Source: Brevibacillus sp051967035
GTDB lineage: Bacteria; Bacillota; Bacilli; Brevibacillales; Brevibacillaceae
Direction: 5' to 3'
Assembly (NCBI RefSeq): GCF_051967035.1
Contig: NZ_JBQCKK010000001.1
Span: 434,001-498,000, forward strand
DNA: 64,000 nucleotides
This document shows, piece after piece, positions 1 to 8,865 of the stretch. The position numbers and the translations under genes are program-made. The stretch's first letter is position 1; each line of letters begins with the position of its first letter. The notes under the pieces were generated by a model. The model saw only the letters and a program-made list of their open reading frames with translations. It was not told the origin of the DNA and made no database searches.

Positions 1-761
1 TTTCCTTTGTCGCTTGTCAAGTAGGCCAGGAATGCTTTCGCCGCATCCGGATGCTTGGACGTGCTGATGACCGCTCCTGGATAAACGATTGGCTTGTGCC
101 ATTCCGGTTTGGCTGTCGCGAGCACCTTCACGTTTTGGGAGACCGCAGCGTCGCTGGAATAGACGATGCCGACCTCGGCATTGCCGGACTCGACGAAAGT
201 CAGCACCTGGCGCACGTCACTGCCGAATACCAGGCGGCCGGACAGGGCGTTCCACAAGTTCAGCGTTTCGAGCGATTCTTTTGCGTAGCGGCCTGCCGGC
301 ACGGTTTCCGGTTCGCCGACTGCGATGTGCGTGATTTCCGGCTGGTTCAAGTCTTCAAACGAATCGATGGGGAGCGTGCTGTCCTTGCCTGCGATCAGGA
401 CGAGCGCGTTGCCTGCAAAGTCCTGGCGCGTATCTTTGGCGATCAGCTGTTTTTCTTCCAGCCCGTCCATGTCCTTTTGGCTGGCAGACAGAAAGACGTC
501 AGAGGGAGCGCCCTGCGCAATCTGGGTCGCCAGCTTTCCCGAGCTGCCGAAGGTAAAGGCGAGGGTGGTGCCAGGGTTTTCCGCCTCAAAAGAGGTTTTG
601 AGCTCGTTCAAGGCATCCGTCAAGCTTGCCGCTGCGGAAACCATCAGTTCCGCCTGTTGGGTCGGGGCAGGTTCCGCTGCCTGCGGAGCCGTTTGGGAAG
701 TCGAGCATGCGCCGAGCATCAGGGTGAATGCCGTGCATAAAGCCAGCCATTGCTTTTTCAT
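1..761 (-). CDS. modA: Molybdate ABC transporter substrate-binding lipoprotein (partial, C-terminus off window)
   Basis: Extracytoplasmic receptor that binds molybdate or tungstate and delivers it to the ModBC permease. The protein opens with a lipoprotein signal ending LMLGACS, followed by the ModA-type stretch SAAASLTDAL and by FGSSGKL and APSDVFLSA, which form the oxyanion pocket in this family. The end of the gene, and presumably modB and modC, lie to the left of base 1. The ATG at 761 has GGAGG seven bases upstream on the minus strand. It is transcribed divergently from the HTH/PBP regulator at 907, and a large palindrome lies between them. The family is clear; only the missing C-terminus limits the call. 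Confidence 0.93.
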   Translation of the reverse strand, partial: MKKQWLALCTAFTLMLGACSTSQTAPQAAEPAPTQQAELMVSAAASLTDALNELKTSFEAENPGTTLAFTFGSSGKLATQIAQGAPSDVFLSASQKDMDGLEEKQLIAKDTRQDFAGNALVLIAGKDSTLPIDSFEDLNQPEITHIAVGEPETVPAGRYAKESLETLNLWNALSGRLVFGSDVRQVLTFVESGNAEVGIVYSSDAAVSQNVKVLATAKPEWHKPIVYPGAVISTSKHPDAAKAFLAYLTSDKG

Positions 762-780
762 CAAAAGAACCTCCAGATTG

Positions 781-816
781 TTATATTTCGTTATAACAAA
801 TGATAACGAGATATAA
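781..816. promoter_or_regulatory. 14-bp-arm inverted repeat, candidate operator of the mod regulator
   Basis: TTATATTTCGTTAT and ATAACGAGATATAA face each other across an 8-base spacer with one mismatch in 14 pairs. The site covers the predicted modA transcription start and 5' leader, where a bound protein would block transcription. The nearest candidate ligand is the HTH regulator encoded at 907. The binding is inferred; the symmetry is directly visible. Confidence 0.6.
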
Positions 817-820
817 ATGA

Positions 821-848
821 ATTATAGTAGCTTATGGGAAATAATCAA
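821..848 (-). promoter_or_regulatory. Probable sigma-A promoter of modA
   Basis: Read on the minus strand, TTGATT (848-843) and TATAAT (826-821) are separated by 16 bases. The predicted transcription start falls near 814, directly inside the palindrome at 781-816. The -35 is imperfect; the -10 is consensus. Confidence 0.5.
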
Positions 849-906
849 TTGCGATTTGCCGAGAATGGAAAGAAAATGAAAGGAAAGAACCGAGCGGAGG
901 GCAGAC

Positions 907-1881
907 ATGACTCACGAAAATTCCTATACAACGGAAGAAATTGCGAAGCTTTTGCGCATCTCAAAGCTGACTGTGTACGACCTGATTAAAAAAGGCGAGC
1001 TGCCCGCATACCGTGTCGGCAGGCAGATGCGTGTCGATCAAAGCGATTTGGAGGCGTACAAGGCGCGGGCAAAAGGCGGATACCGCCAGGCACAGGCGAC
1101 TCATTCCGCCCCGCTGCATGGGCAAATGCATGGACAAGCTCCGCAGGCGACGGACAAGACGCAGCCGTCCGCGATGCGCCCTGTCATTATCAGCGGGCAG
1201 GACGTCAGCCTCGATCTGCTTGCCAACCATCTGGACAAGCGCGAGCTGCCGCTTCGGCCGCTTCGCTCCTACGCCGGCTCGCTGAACAGCCTGATTGCCA
1301 TGTACACGGGCAAAGCCGATATCGTCAGCACCCACCTGTTCGACGGAGAGACGGGCGAGTACAACGTGCCATACGTTCGCCGCATCCTGACCGGGCATCG
1401 CTTTCTCGTCGTCAACATGCTGGCGCGCTGGGCCGGCTTTTACGTGCAGGCAGGCAACCCCAAGCAAATTTTGTCCTGGACCGACCTGACCAAGCCAGGC
1501 GTTTGGATGGTCAATCGCGAAAAAGGCTCGGGCGCGCGGACGCTGATCGAGGAGCAGTTTCGGCTGGCGAAAATAGCAGGGGGTGACGTGAACGGCTACG
1601 AGCACGAAGAGACGAGCCATCTGGCAGTGGCCGGAGTTGTTGCGCGCAAGGAAGCGGACGTAGGTGTCGGGATTGAAAAGGCAGCGCAGCTGGTCGGGGT
1701 AGAGTTCGTGCCGATGGTGAAGGAGAGATACGATCTCGTCCTACTCAAAACGAAGGAAAACGAGGCGTTCATTGCTGCCGTCCTGGACATCCTGCGTTCC
1801 TCGCTGTTTCAAAAGGAGCTTCTGGCAGTCGGCGGCTATGATCTGGAGCAGACAGGAAAAATCATGTACGAGACCTGGTAG
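907..1881 (+). CDS. One-component regulator: excisionase-type HTH fused to a PBP-like (molybdate-type) sensor
   Basis: A 324-residue cytoplasmic protein. Residues about 5-55 form a MerR/excisionase-type winged helix (YTTEEIAKLLRISKLTVYDL, then GELPAYRVGRQMRVD). A low-complexity Gln/His-rich linker follows to about 95. Residues about 96-320 resemble the PBP-like domain of the molybdate-regulator class (the GARTLIEEQF and ADVGVGIEKAA segments are typical). It is divergent from modA, so it probably senses oxyanion or molybdenum cofactor status and controls the mod genes. There is no signal peptide, so the binding domain faces the cytosol. GGAGGG precedes the ATG. The ligand is inferred from context. 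Confidence 0.82.
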   Translation: MTHENSYTTEEIAKLLRISKLTVYDLIKKGELPAYRVGRQMRVDQSDLEAYKARAKGGYRQAQATHSAPLHGQMHGQAPQATDKTQPSAMRPVIISGQDVSLDLLANHLDKRELPLRPLRSYAGSLNSLIAMYTGKADIVSTHLFDGETGEYNVPYVRRILTGHRFLVVNMLARWAGFYVQAGNPKQILSWTDLTKPGVWMVNREKGSGARTLIEEQFRLAKIAGGDVNGYEHEETSHLAVAGVVARKEADVGVGIEKAAQLVGVEFVPMVKERYDLVLLKTKENEAFIAAVLDILRSSLFQKELLAVGGYDLEQTGKIMYETW

Positions 1882-1888
1882 GGAATTT

Positions 1889-1927
1889 GCCGCTTGCCCA
1901 TGCTGCGGACAGGGGGGGCGGCTTTTT
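1889..1927 (+). terminator. Rho-independent terminator after the mod regulator
   Basis: GCCGC pairs with GCGGC, with an inner CCC/GGG helix possible, followed by TTTTT. It lies directly after the regulator stop and before the M1 peptidase gene. Confidence 0.5.
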
Positions 1928-2036
1928 CATTTTTGTGGCAAAATCTCCTGAATTTCTACTCACCCTCTTTTTTATTTGCTACAATGAAACAAATAATGAA
2001 CGCTTGCAGCCGAGCGATTTTTTTCTGGGGGCTGTC

Positions 2037-3905
2037 ATGAAGACTTTGCAGAAAACGAGTTTACTGGTCTGTCTCACCATTCTGGTCATGTTTGGCTCCA
2101 TCGGCATCATTGCCTACTGGCCAGAGATTGCCAAACGCTGGGAGGCAAGCCAAACGACAATGACGGAACTAACCGGAGCCGATCCGTTTTCATACGATCC
2201 GCCGCTGCCTTCCTACGTGAAGGATTTGCACCCCGTCTACAAGATTCAAGCCGAATTACATACGTCTGAGGCCAAAATTACGGGGAAAATGACGGTCGAA
2301 TTCGACAATCCGCAGACGGCGGATTTGCGTCTGTACGTCTACGATTACTTGTGGAACAAAATGACGGTCAAGTCGATCCGCTACAAAGACAAGCCGCTTG
2401 CCTTTGAACGCGGCCTGTCCACGGTCAAGCTGGCCAATCCGCTGGGAGCGGAAATGCGCGGGACGCTCGCGATCGAGTTTGAAAATCCGGTGCCGAGAAG
2501 AGGGACGCGCTTTGGCGTCAAGGACGACATCTGGACGCTGACGACGTGGTACCCGATGCTGGGCGCGCAAAACCAGCAAGGAAAATGGTACGATCCGCCG
2601 CAGCGTGTCGATTTCGGCGATCCGTTTGTCTACCATTACGCCGACTACGACGTCACCTTTGTCTCTCCGAAAGGCTACAACTGGGTCAGTTCGTGGGGAC
2701 GAGGCAGCGCAAAGGCGATGGAGGGCAGCAAGCAGCAAATCCACTATCAGGGCAAAAAGCTGCTCAATTTCGCTCTGGTCGGCAGCCCGCTGTACCATGT
2801 GGAAACGATCCGGATGGGGCCGAACCTGTCCGTCGATATCGCCTCGGTGGACAAAGGCAACATCCAGCGGATCAAAACGATTGCCGAGTCGGTGTTTCCG
2901 ACGTACAGCGACTGGTACGGGCCGCTTCCGTATCCGCACGTCGCCATTGCCGAGACGAGCACAGGCACGACGTATGCGATGGAGTACGCCAATCTCGCCA
3001 TTTTCAAGCGCGACATGTACCAGCGCAATCTGATCGACCACTGGCTGCCGCATGAAATCGCCCATTTGTGGTGGTACAACAGCGTCGCGACGCTGGAAGC
3101 GTCTCACGGCTGGCTGGACGAAGGGCTTGTAGAGTTGAGCGTGTACCATTACTTGCAAAACCGGTACGGGGCGCAGTCGGCCTCCACGCTGCTCGATGAG
3201 TACAACCGCGACGCCCGCCGCTTGCAGGAGCGCTACCCGAACGGCAGCCTGGACAAGCCGTTGCAGAAGTTTGCGACCGAAGAAGAATTCCACTGGACGT
3301 GGTATTCCAAAGGAGCCTTGTTGTTCGATCATTTGCGCAAGCAGATCGGGGATGAGGCGTACAAGCGTTTTCTCCACCGCGTGCAGCAAAACTACCACGG
3401 CAGCGTGATCGGAGCCGAGCATCTGGATCAGGCGCTGGGGCAAACGCTGCAAGGCGAAGCGAAATACTTCGTGTACGCGACGAAAAAGCCGAATCGCGAA
3501 GGCTTGGGCACTGTGCAACTGGAGCCGTATATCACGACGATCATCAACAACAGGAGCTTTTATCCGTCCATTCCGGCGAGAGCAACCGGCGGCACGGTGT
3601 ATGTGCCGCTGCGCGAGCTGGGGGAAAAAATGGGGCTTGCCATCGACTGGGATCAGGAAAAGCAGATGATTCGCGTCAAAGGCCATGGCCGAGAAGTTTT
3701 CGTCAAGGAGCGGGAGCGCTTCGCCATTCGCGATGGGCAAAAACTCGACCTCGGACATCCGCTGACGGAAATCAAGGAGCGAACCATGGTGCCGCTGTCG
3801 TTTTTCGCTGACGTATTCGAATGGGAAACGGACTACAATCCAGCTGAAAAAACAGTAAAAATGTATACGCGAAAAGCGAGTGGAAAGGGGGCGGAAACAA
3901 AATGA
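2037..3905 (+). CDS. Membrane-anchored M1 family metallopeptidase with C-terminal copper-amine-oxidase-N-like domain
   Basis: A 622-residue protein. An N-terminal transmembrane anchor (about residues 10-30) places the catalytic part outside the cell. The gluzincin motif HEIAH is at residues 339-343, and the third zinc ligand is Glu362 in WLDEGL, exactly 18 residues after the second His. YAMEYANL upstream corresponds to the GAMEN exopeptidase motif. Residues about 515-615 carry two copies of the VPLRELGE/VPLSFFAD pattern of the copper amine oxidase N-terminal-like domain, usually a surface or wall-associated module. The open frame extends to 1887, but the ATG at 2037 immediately precedes the membrane anchor. 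It overlaps aroK by four bases (ATGA). Substrate unknown. Confidence 0.85.
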   Translation: MKTLQKTSLLVCLTILVMFGSIGIIAYWPEIAKRWEASQTTMTELTGADPFSYDPPLPSYVKDLHPVYKIQAELHTSEAKITGKMTVEFDNPQTADLRLYVYDYLWNKMTVKSIRYKDKPLAFERGLSTVKLANPLGAEMRGTLAIEFENPVPRRGTRFGVKDDIWTLTTWYPMLGAQNQQGKWYDPPQRVDFGDPFVYHYADYDVTFVSPKGYNWVSSWGRGSAKAMEGSKQQIHYQGKKLLNFALVGSPLYHVETIRMGPNLSVDIASVDKGNIQRIKTIAESVFPTYSDWYGPLPYPHVAIAETSTGTTYAMEYANLAIFKRDMYQRNLIDHWLPHEIAHLWWYNSVATLEASHGWLDEGLVELSVYHYLQNRYGAQSASTLLDEYNRDARRLQERYPNGSLDKPLQKFATEEEFHWTWYSKGALLFDHLRKQIGDEAYKRFLHRVQQNYHGSVIGAEHLDQALGQTLQGEAKYFVYATKKPNREGLGTVQLEPYITTIINNRSFYPSIPARATGGTVYVPLRELGEKMGLAIDWDQEKQMIRVKGHGREVFVKERERFAIRDGQKLDLGHPLTEIKERTMVPLSFFADVFEWETDYNPAEKTVKMYTRKASGKGAETK

Positions 3906-4423
3906 ATAACCTGATTCTCGTCGGATTTATGGGAACCGGGAAGACAACCGTCGGGAGCGCGCTGGCTGCCTCCCTGGGCATGCCGCACCGTGACCTGGAT
4001 GCCGCGATTATCGAGCAGGAAGGCTGCTCGATCCCGGAGCTGTTCACCCGGCACGGAGAGACGTATTTTCGCGACGTGGAGTCGAGACTGCTGGCACAGC
4101 TTCTGGACAACGGCCCGCAGGTGCTGACGACAGGCGGTGGGGCCGTCCTGCGCAAGCAAAATGTCGCGGTCATGCTGGCAAAAGGAACGGTGATCGCGCT
4201 CAACGCCAGCGAGGAAGAAATAATCAGGCGGCTGGAAAACGATACCTCGCGCCCGCTGCTTGCCGGCGGGGTGGCAGAACGTGTAAAAACGCTCATGGCG
4301 GAACGTGCTGGTGCGTATGATTTTGCCCCGATTCAGGTGGATACGACCGGAAAAAGCCTGGAGGCGCTCGTGGACGAAATTACGGCCCAGGTGGTTGAAA
4401 GCGCGGAAGGCGGGAAACAATAA
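3902..4423 (+). CDS. aroK: Shikimate kinase
   Basis: Phosphorylates shikimate to shikimate 3-phosphate with ATP, the fifth step of the chorismate pathway, in the cytosol. The 173 residues are normal for the family. The P-loop GFMGTGKTT is near residues 8-16, HRDLDAAI supplies the shikimate-binding Asp, FRDVESR the Arg, TTGGGAV the glycine-rich loop, and TSRPLL the lid. Translation is probably coupled to the upstream peptidase through the ATGA overlap, although the two functions are unrelated. Confidence 0.95.
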   Translation: MNNLILVGFMGTGKTTVGSALAASLGMPHRDLDAAIIEQEGCSIPELFTRHGETYFRDVESRLLAQLLDNGPQVLTTGGGAVLRKQNVAVMLAKGTVIALNASEEEIIRRLENDTSRPLLAGGVAERVKTLMAERAGAYDFAPIQVDTTGKSLEALVDEITAQVVESAEGGKQ

Positions 4424-4487
4424 AAGGGACAGCGCTATTGCCGGATAAGACGGCGTGTATCTGCGAGTATGAAGGAGGTCACGTGCG

Positions 4488-4649
4488 ATGTCCTTTCAAG
4501 ATTATTTGAAGTACCTGACGAAATTGTTTGTCCAGTACATGGATACGCCAAAAGATGAACGGCGTCAGCGCAAGGCTCCGCGTGAGCCTTGGTCGGCACG
4601 CTGGTTCGGGGCGATCCCTATGTCGATCCGGCTGTTGTGGCGCAAATAA
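4488..4649 (+). CDS. yqzE: YqzE-family small protein
   Basis: A 53-residue basic protein beginning MSFQDYLKYLTKLFVQYMDT and ending in a hydrophobic, positively charged tail (AIPMSIRLLWRK). The length, the FVQYMDTPK motif and the Arg/Lys-rich centre match the YqzE family, which in B. subtilis lies near the comG operon and has no established function. GGAGG sits about 10 bases before the ATG. It is an intact gene, not a fragment. Confidence 0.75.
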   Translation: MSFQDYLKYLTKLFVQYMDTPKDERRQRKAPREPWSARWFGAIPMSIRLLWRK

Positions 4650-4679
4650 TCCTACCATGGTAAGCGGACGGAGGGTGCG

Positions 4680-4940
4680 GTGCGTATGGCGAGAGTAGCG
4701 GTAGAAAAGTCCCTGTCCCAGATTCGCAAAATGCTGGGCGATAACGGCTATGAGGTTGTCGATTTGGGAAACTGGCAACAGGTGGTCGATGCGATCGTGA
4801 TTACGGGTCAGGATCAAAGCGTTTTGGGTGATCCGAACATGACGGTGACGGGAGCATCCATCATCAATGCGGAGGGAATGACGGCCGATGAAGTGTTTCA
4901 TGCCGTACACGAACGTCTTTCCCCGATCGATCACCATTAA
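4680..4940 (+). CDS. ykuS: UPF0180 (YkuS-like) protein
   Basis: An 86-residue soluble protein. RVAVEKSLSQIRKMLGDNGYEVVDL, a VITGQDQSVLGD-type core and INAEGMTADEVFHAV (shown in parts) are the signature of UPF0180. No biochemical function is known. Two starts are possible: GTG at 4680, five bases after GGAGG, or ATG at 4686, eleven bases after it. The spacing favours GTG, while homologues usually start near the ATG. It is followed by a strong hairpin shared with the gene on the opposite strand. Confidence 0.8.
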   Translation: MRMARVAVEKSLSQIRKMLGDNGYEVVDLGNWQQVVDAIVITGQDQSVLGDPNMTVTGASIINAEGMTADEVFHAVHERLSPIDHH

Positions 4941-4993
4941 TCTGTAGAAGCATGGCTGCGTTCTCGCACGACAAGCGTGCCAGCCAATGAAAA

Positions 4994-5036
4994 AACAAGC
5001 TCTCCTGCCTGCGGAAGGCGGAGAGCTTGTTTTTTT
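4994..5036. terminator. Bidirectional terminator
   Basis: ACAAGCTCTC pairs perfectly with GAGAGCTTGT, flanked by an A-run on the left and a seven-T run on the right. It can end transcription from the UPF0180 gene on the plus strand and from the exported-protein gene ending at 5053 on the minus strand. Confidence 0.85.
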
Positions 5037-5052
5037 GCGAAAAAGCGACGGT

Positions 5053-5907
5053 TCAGCTGTGCGGCTTCGCCGCTGCGTAAAATGTTCCGACCTTGTCAGC
5101 GTAAGGGTAGGGGACAAAACGCAGACCCTCATCCCACACCCCTACGTATGCGTACTGATCGTTCCACAAATGGAGCGAGCCGACGACGAACGGAGCGAGC
5201 ACCTGGGAATGATGCAAGGAAACGGTCAGCGTCACGGGAGCCTCGCTGTTTTGCTGCCACAGCTGGGGCCACGTGATCGCGCTGTCCCCGTTTAGCTGGC
5301 TGACCCAGCCGATCTGGTCAAACGGATCTTTTGGCGTCCCTTGCAGAATGCGGGTCTTCGTCAACCGCTGTCCGGTCTGTACCAGATTTTGCGTGGACAG
5401 GCTGCCAAAGACCGGCTCGTTGGCGGAAAAGGAAGCAGGATAGGCTTCGCCTGTTTTGGCGTTCACCAGTTGCGGCGAAGACTGGCGGGCGACCAGCCAG
5501 TGGGAAGCGAAGCCGTCGTAGACCGGCTCGGCGGCAATTTCCCGCGGGGCAAAAGCATCGTCGAACAGAATGTATTCCCCGACCCCGTATTCCAACAGCA
5601 CGAATGTTGTCCGGGCAGGCGCATCGACTGCCTCTCCTACGACCAGGTACCCGACCTGTCTGTCTGCTTGCTTGACGCTGACCAGCCACTGGCGTTGATT
5701 GGCGCCGAGTGTCTGCACTTCTGTATCGGCTTTTTGCCACTCCTTGAATTGCGGATCGCGGTTGGCAAGTTCATTCAGCCACGTCTGGATTTGGGCGTGA
5801 AACTCTTTGTCCCAGTTCGTCTGTTCCTCGGCCTGGACAGGACAGACGAGTAACGCGAAAGACAAGAACACCCCGAGAAAGGGAAGGAAACGTCTGATCA
5901 CCAACAT
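5053..5907 (-). CDS. Exported protein of unknown function
   Basis: A 284-residue protein with a clear Sec signal peptide (RRFLPFLGVFLSFALLV, cleavage probably after VQA). The mature part is acidic and Trp-rich, has no cysteines or catalytic motif I recognise, and looks like a beta-rich secreted or wall-retained protein. AAGGTGG precedes the ATG. It lies 104 bases downstream of yqhG on the same strand and could be cotranscribed with yqhH and yqhG, but no functional link is visible. Confidence 0.7.
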   Translation of the reverse strand: MLVIRRFLPFLGVFLSFALLVCPVQAEEQTNWDKEFHAQIQTWLNELANRDPQFKEWQKADTEVQTLGANQRQWLVSVKQADRQVGYLVVGEAVDAPARTTFVLLEYGVGEYILFDDAFAPREIAAEPVYDGFASHWLVARQSSPQLVNAKTGEAYPASFSANEPVFGSLSTQNLVQTGQRLTKTRILQGTPKDPFDQIGWVSQLNGDSAITWPQLWQQNSEAPVTLTVSLHHSQVLAPFVVGSLHLWNDQYAYVGVWDEGLRFVPYPYADKVGTFYAAAKPHS

Positions 5908-6011
5908 GCACCACCTTTTGCACTGGCTAAACTTATTCCTATTGTAACCAGCGATGACAAAAAGATTTGTTGCAACTTGTCACTTCCCTCACACTTCTTC
6001 TCGCTGATCTT

Positions 6012-7133
6012 TTACACGATTCGCCCGGATGCGGGGAGTTGGGGCACCGTTTTTGCGGGCCGCGTTTTGGCGACGGGCGGAGTAGAGTGCAAATAAAACA
6101 GTCCGCCGTTAATAAAATGGACCTCGATGCGCGGCTCGTACTGCCACCGCAGCTCGTCCATCCGGCGCTGTTTTTCTTCCTCCGGCGTGCTTTTTTTCCA
6201 TTCCTCCTGATTGATTTCCTCGCGCGGCGTGACCTGTACGCCATTGGCACGTAAAAAGTCGAGGATTCGCCCGCCGGAAGAGCGGTATTCGTCAAGCGTC
6301 TGCTCCGCTTCGACAACAGGCTCCCGGGCGGGGACTGTCTCACGCGCTGGCTGCGGGACGGGGGCTGTCTGCCCGGGAGCTTCATCTCCCTCTGCCTCTG
6401 CCGCTTCCGTCTCGCTCTGCTCGCCGGGAGGCTCTCGCCGGGCAAGCTCTTCGTAGTAGGCGGCCAGGATGTCCAGCTCCTCCGTCAGGCGTGCCCGCGC
6501 CTCAAGCGCCCACGTGTGGTCTTCCTGGGCGATGACGGCGTCGACCTCCTGTTTGGCAAGCTCCAGCGCGTCTTCCACGGACAGCTTCCGGTCGAGCGTG
6601 TAAAAGTAATCCGGAATGGCCGGGGTGAGCGGCAGCTGGAACAAAAACGAGGAAAAGTCATGCACGAGGCGGGGCTGGTGCAGATTGATCCCGAGGTAGA
6701 GCATGATGTCGCGCCGCTTGTCGCAGAGAAGCGATACTTTCAGGTTAAGTCCGAGCCAGGGAACGAGCGGAGTGGAGCGGCGCTTGCCTGTGAGCGGCAG
6801 GGAAGCGGGACTTTGCTCGTACATGCATAAAAAGCGCCCGTGTTTTTTGGCCGAGGCAAAAATTTGCTGCATGCGCACGGCGCCCAGATGCAGATACTCG
6901 GCTCGCAGCCCGTCCGGTATCCGGTCCGGGTGAAACGCAAAGGTAAGCACGAGCGGCTGATAGGCCAGGTTCATTTTGTCGACCCAGCTCCAGTAAAACG
7001 GGCGGTTGCCGATATCCTTGTCGACCTCGACCGGAAGCTTGACCGTCAAGTAATCCGGATGGGCTTCGACGATGTGCGCGGAAAAAGTCGCGAGGTAGCG
7101 CTCTACAAATTGCCGGACCTGGTTGGCTTGCAT
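6012..7133 (-). CDS. yqhG: YqhG family protein
   Basis: A 373-residue soluble protein with an N-terminal region (QANQVRQFVERYLATF) and an alpha/beta core typical of YqhG. Relative to short homologues it has an additional acidic and Pro/Glu/Ala-rich segment around residues 240-290, followed by a conserved C-terminal helix and strand (EPRIEVHFINGGLFYLHS). The ATG at 7133 is preceded by AGGAGG; the longer frame upstream is not used. It is 31 bases after the yqhH helicase, as in B. subtilis. The conserved partnership suggests a joint role with the helicase, but the function is unknown. Confidence 0.85.
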   Translation of the reverse strand: MQANQVRQFVERYLATFSAHIVEAHPDYLTVKLPVEVDKDIGNRPFYWSWVDKMNLAYQPLVLTFAFHPDRIPDGLRAEYLHLGAVRMQQIFASAKKHGRFLCMYEQSPASLPLTGKRRSTPLVPWLGLNLKVSLLCDKRRDIMLYLGINLHQPRLVHDFSSFLFQLPLTPAIPDYFYTLDRKLSVEDALELAKQEVDAVIAQEDHTWALEARARLTEELDILAAYYEELARREPPGEQSETEAAEAEGDEAPGQTAPVPQPARETVPAREPVVEAEQTLDEYRSSGGRILDFLRANGVQVTPREEINQEEWKKSTPEEEKQRRMDELRWQYEPRIEVHFINGGLFYLHSTPPVAKTRPAKTVPQLPASGRIV

Positions 7134-7164
7134 CGGGAGAACCTCCTTTCTCGTTCGTGTTTGG

Positions 7165-8865
7165 CTATTGCTCCGCCGCTTCCGACAGGGCCGGGGTGGC
7201 GTGCTGCTGTCTGCTCGCGCGGATGGCATGGCCCATGTTGTCGAGCTTGAGGGCCATTTCGCGAGTCGATTGGGAATCCATGATGATCTGCGTCAAATTT
7301 TCTTCCAGCGACGAGTGGAGATTGAGCCGTTCCACGATGTCATCCAGCTCGCCGATGACCATTTCAAACAGGTCGATTTTTTCGTACAGCAGCTTCAAGA
7401 TGTGCTCCTCGATCGTCCCGACGGTGGACAAGTTGTAAATGTGCACGTCACGCTTCTGGCCGAGACGGTGGACGCGCCCGATCCGCTGCTCGACGCGCAT
7501 CGGGTTCCAGGGCATGTCGTAGTTGATGACCTGGTTGCAGAATTGCAGGTTGATGCCTTCGCCGCCCGCTTCCGTGGCGATCAGCACCTGGGCGCGGTTT
7601 TGGAACAAATCGGTCATCCAGTCTTTTTTGCTGCGCTTGAAGCCGCCGCGAAACGGCACGGAGGTAATACCGTGGTCATGCAAATATTTTTGCAGGTAGT
7701 TTTGCGTCGCCCGATATTCGGTGAAAATAATCACCTTGTCGTTGATCTGTTGAATCAGCTCGACGGCTTTGGCTGCCTTGGAGTGTGTCTCGATCCGTTT
7801 AATCATCTCGACCAGCTCCAGAATTTGCCCGCGCAGAGGAGAGTCCTCGCTGATGCGCTGGTGCATGTTGTACAGCGTCAGAAAAGAGGCTTCCTTGCTG
7901 GAGCAAACCTCGCGCTGCAACGTAATCAAGGCAAGCGAGTTGAACAGTCCGGTCCCCGCCTGGTATTGGTCGCGCACAAAGCGGGTGACCCCCTCGTACA
8001 GCTCCATTTCCTCCTGCGTCAGCTCGATGGGAATCGACTGGACGCGGCGACTGGTGAACTGGATGCCGCCGTCGCTTCGCTTGTTGCGAATCATCACCTT
8101 TTCGATTTCTTCGCGCAATTTGTCGCTGTTTTTGGACTGGCGCTTTCCTTCGACGTAATTGGAGGAAAACGACGCGGAGTGGCCGAGGTGCCCCGGCTTC
8201 AATAAGGTAATCAGGTTGTACAGTTCGTCCATCTCGTTCTGGATGGGCGTAGCCGTGAGCAGCAAGCAATATTTTTTGCGAATTTCCTTCACGAATTGGT
8301 AGTTGCGCGTCCGTTTGTTTTTGAGCTTGTGCGCCTCGTCGATAATCAGGATGTCGTAGTCGATGTCGAGCACGTGGCGGCGATGCGGATCTCGTTTCGC
8401 CGTGTCGATGGAAGCGACGACGACGTCATGCTGTCGCCACATGTACTCCTTTTTTTGCGCCACGGCGGGAATGCCGAATTTTTGCTGCAGCTCCTTCGTC
8501 CACTGGATGACGAGAGAGGCGGGAACGAGTACGAGAATTTTTTTCGCCAGGCCCCTGACCATGTACTCCTTCATAATCAGCCCGGCTTCGATCGTCTTGC
8601 CCAGTCCGACCTCATCGGCGAGAATGGCGCGTCCGCGCATGTCGTTGAGCACCCGTTCCGCCGTCTGCAATTGGTGGGGAAACGGGGAGAGAAGCGGCAA
8701 GTATTTCAGGCATTGCAACTGATCGAACTCGCGAACGGCCATAGCCTCTTCCGCTTCCAGCGTGAGCTTGAACAACTCCCATTTGTCCCAGGGGCCGTCT
8801 TCGTGCAGTCGCTCCGTCAGCGGGGATATCCAGCTCGTGTCAAATGAAACAGGAATATTCGGCAT
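7165..8865 (-). CDS. yqhH: SNF2-family DEAD/DEAH helicase-like ATPase
   Basis: A 566-residue Swi2/Snf2-type DNA-dependent ATPase. Motif I is DEVGLGKTIEAG, motif II IIDEAHKLKN, motif III LLTATPIQN; the C-terminal RecA lobe has TEAGGEGINLQF and the arginine-finger motif QRIGRVHRLGQ. It belongs to the RapA/HepA-like bacterial group that remodels protein-nucleic acid complexes. The ATG at 8865 is preceded by AAAGGAG. It is divergent from the gcv operon and followed directly by yqhG. Confidence 0.93.
   Translation of the reverse strand: MPNIPVSFDTSWISPLTERLHEDGPWDKWELFKLTLEAEEAMAVREFDQLQCLKYLPLLSPFPHQLQTAERVLNDMRGRAILADEVGLGKTIEAGLIMKEYMVRGLAKKILVLVPASLVIQWTKELQQKFGIPAVAQKKEYMWRQHDVVVASIDTAKRDPHRRHVLDIDYDILIIDEAHKLKNKRTRNYQFVKEIRKKYCLLLTATPIQNEMDELYNLITLLKPGHLGHSASFSSNYVEGKRQSKNSDKLREEIEKVMIRNKRSDGGIQFTSRRVQSIPIELTQEEMELYEGVTRFVRDQYQAGTGLFNSLALITLQREVCSSKEASFLTLYNMHQRISEDSPLRGQILELVEMIKRIETHSKAAKAVELIQQINDKVIIFTEYRATQNYLQKYLHDHGITSVPFRGGFKRSKKDWMTDLFQNRAQVLIATEAGGEGINLQFCNQVINYDMPWNPMRVEQRIGRVHRLGQKRDVHIYNLSTVGTIEEHILKLLYEKIDLFEMVIGELDDIVERLNLHSSLEENLTQIIMDSQSTREMALKLDNMGHAIRASRQQHATPALSEAAEQ

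Noticed and set aside
51..816. Plus-strand open frames opposite modA
   Set aside because: Shadow frames of a well-supported modA reading frame; no ribosome sites or family signals.
2256..3758. 500-codon minus-strand frame
   Set aside because: It is antisense to the M1 peptidase, with high-Arg/His composition typical of shadow frames in GC-rich genes.
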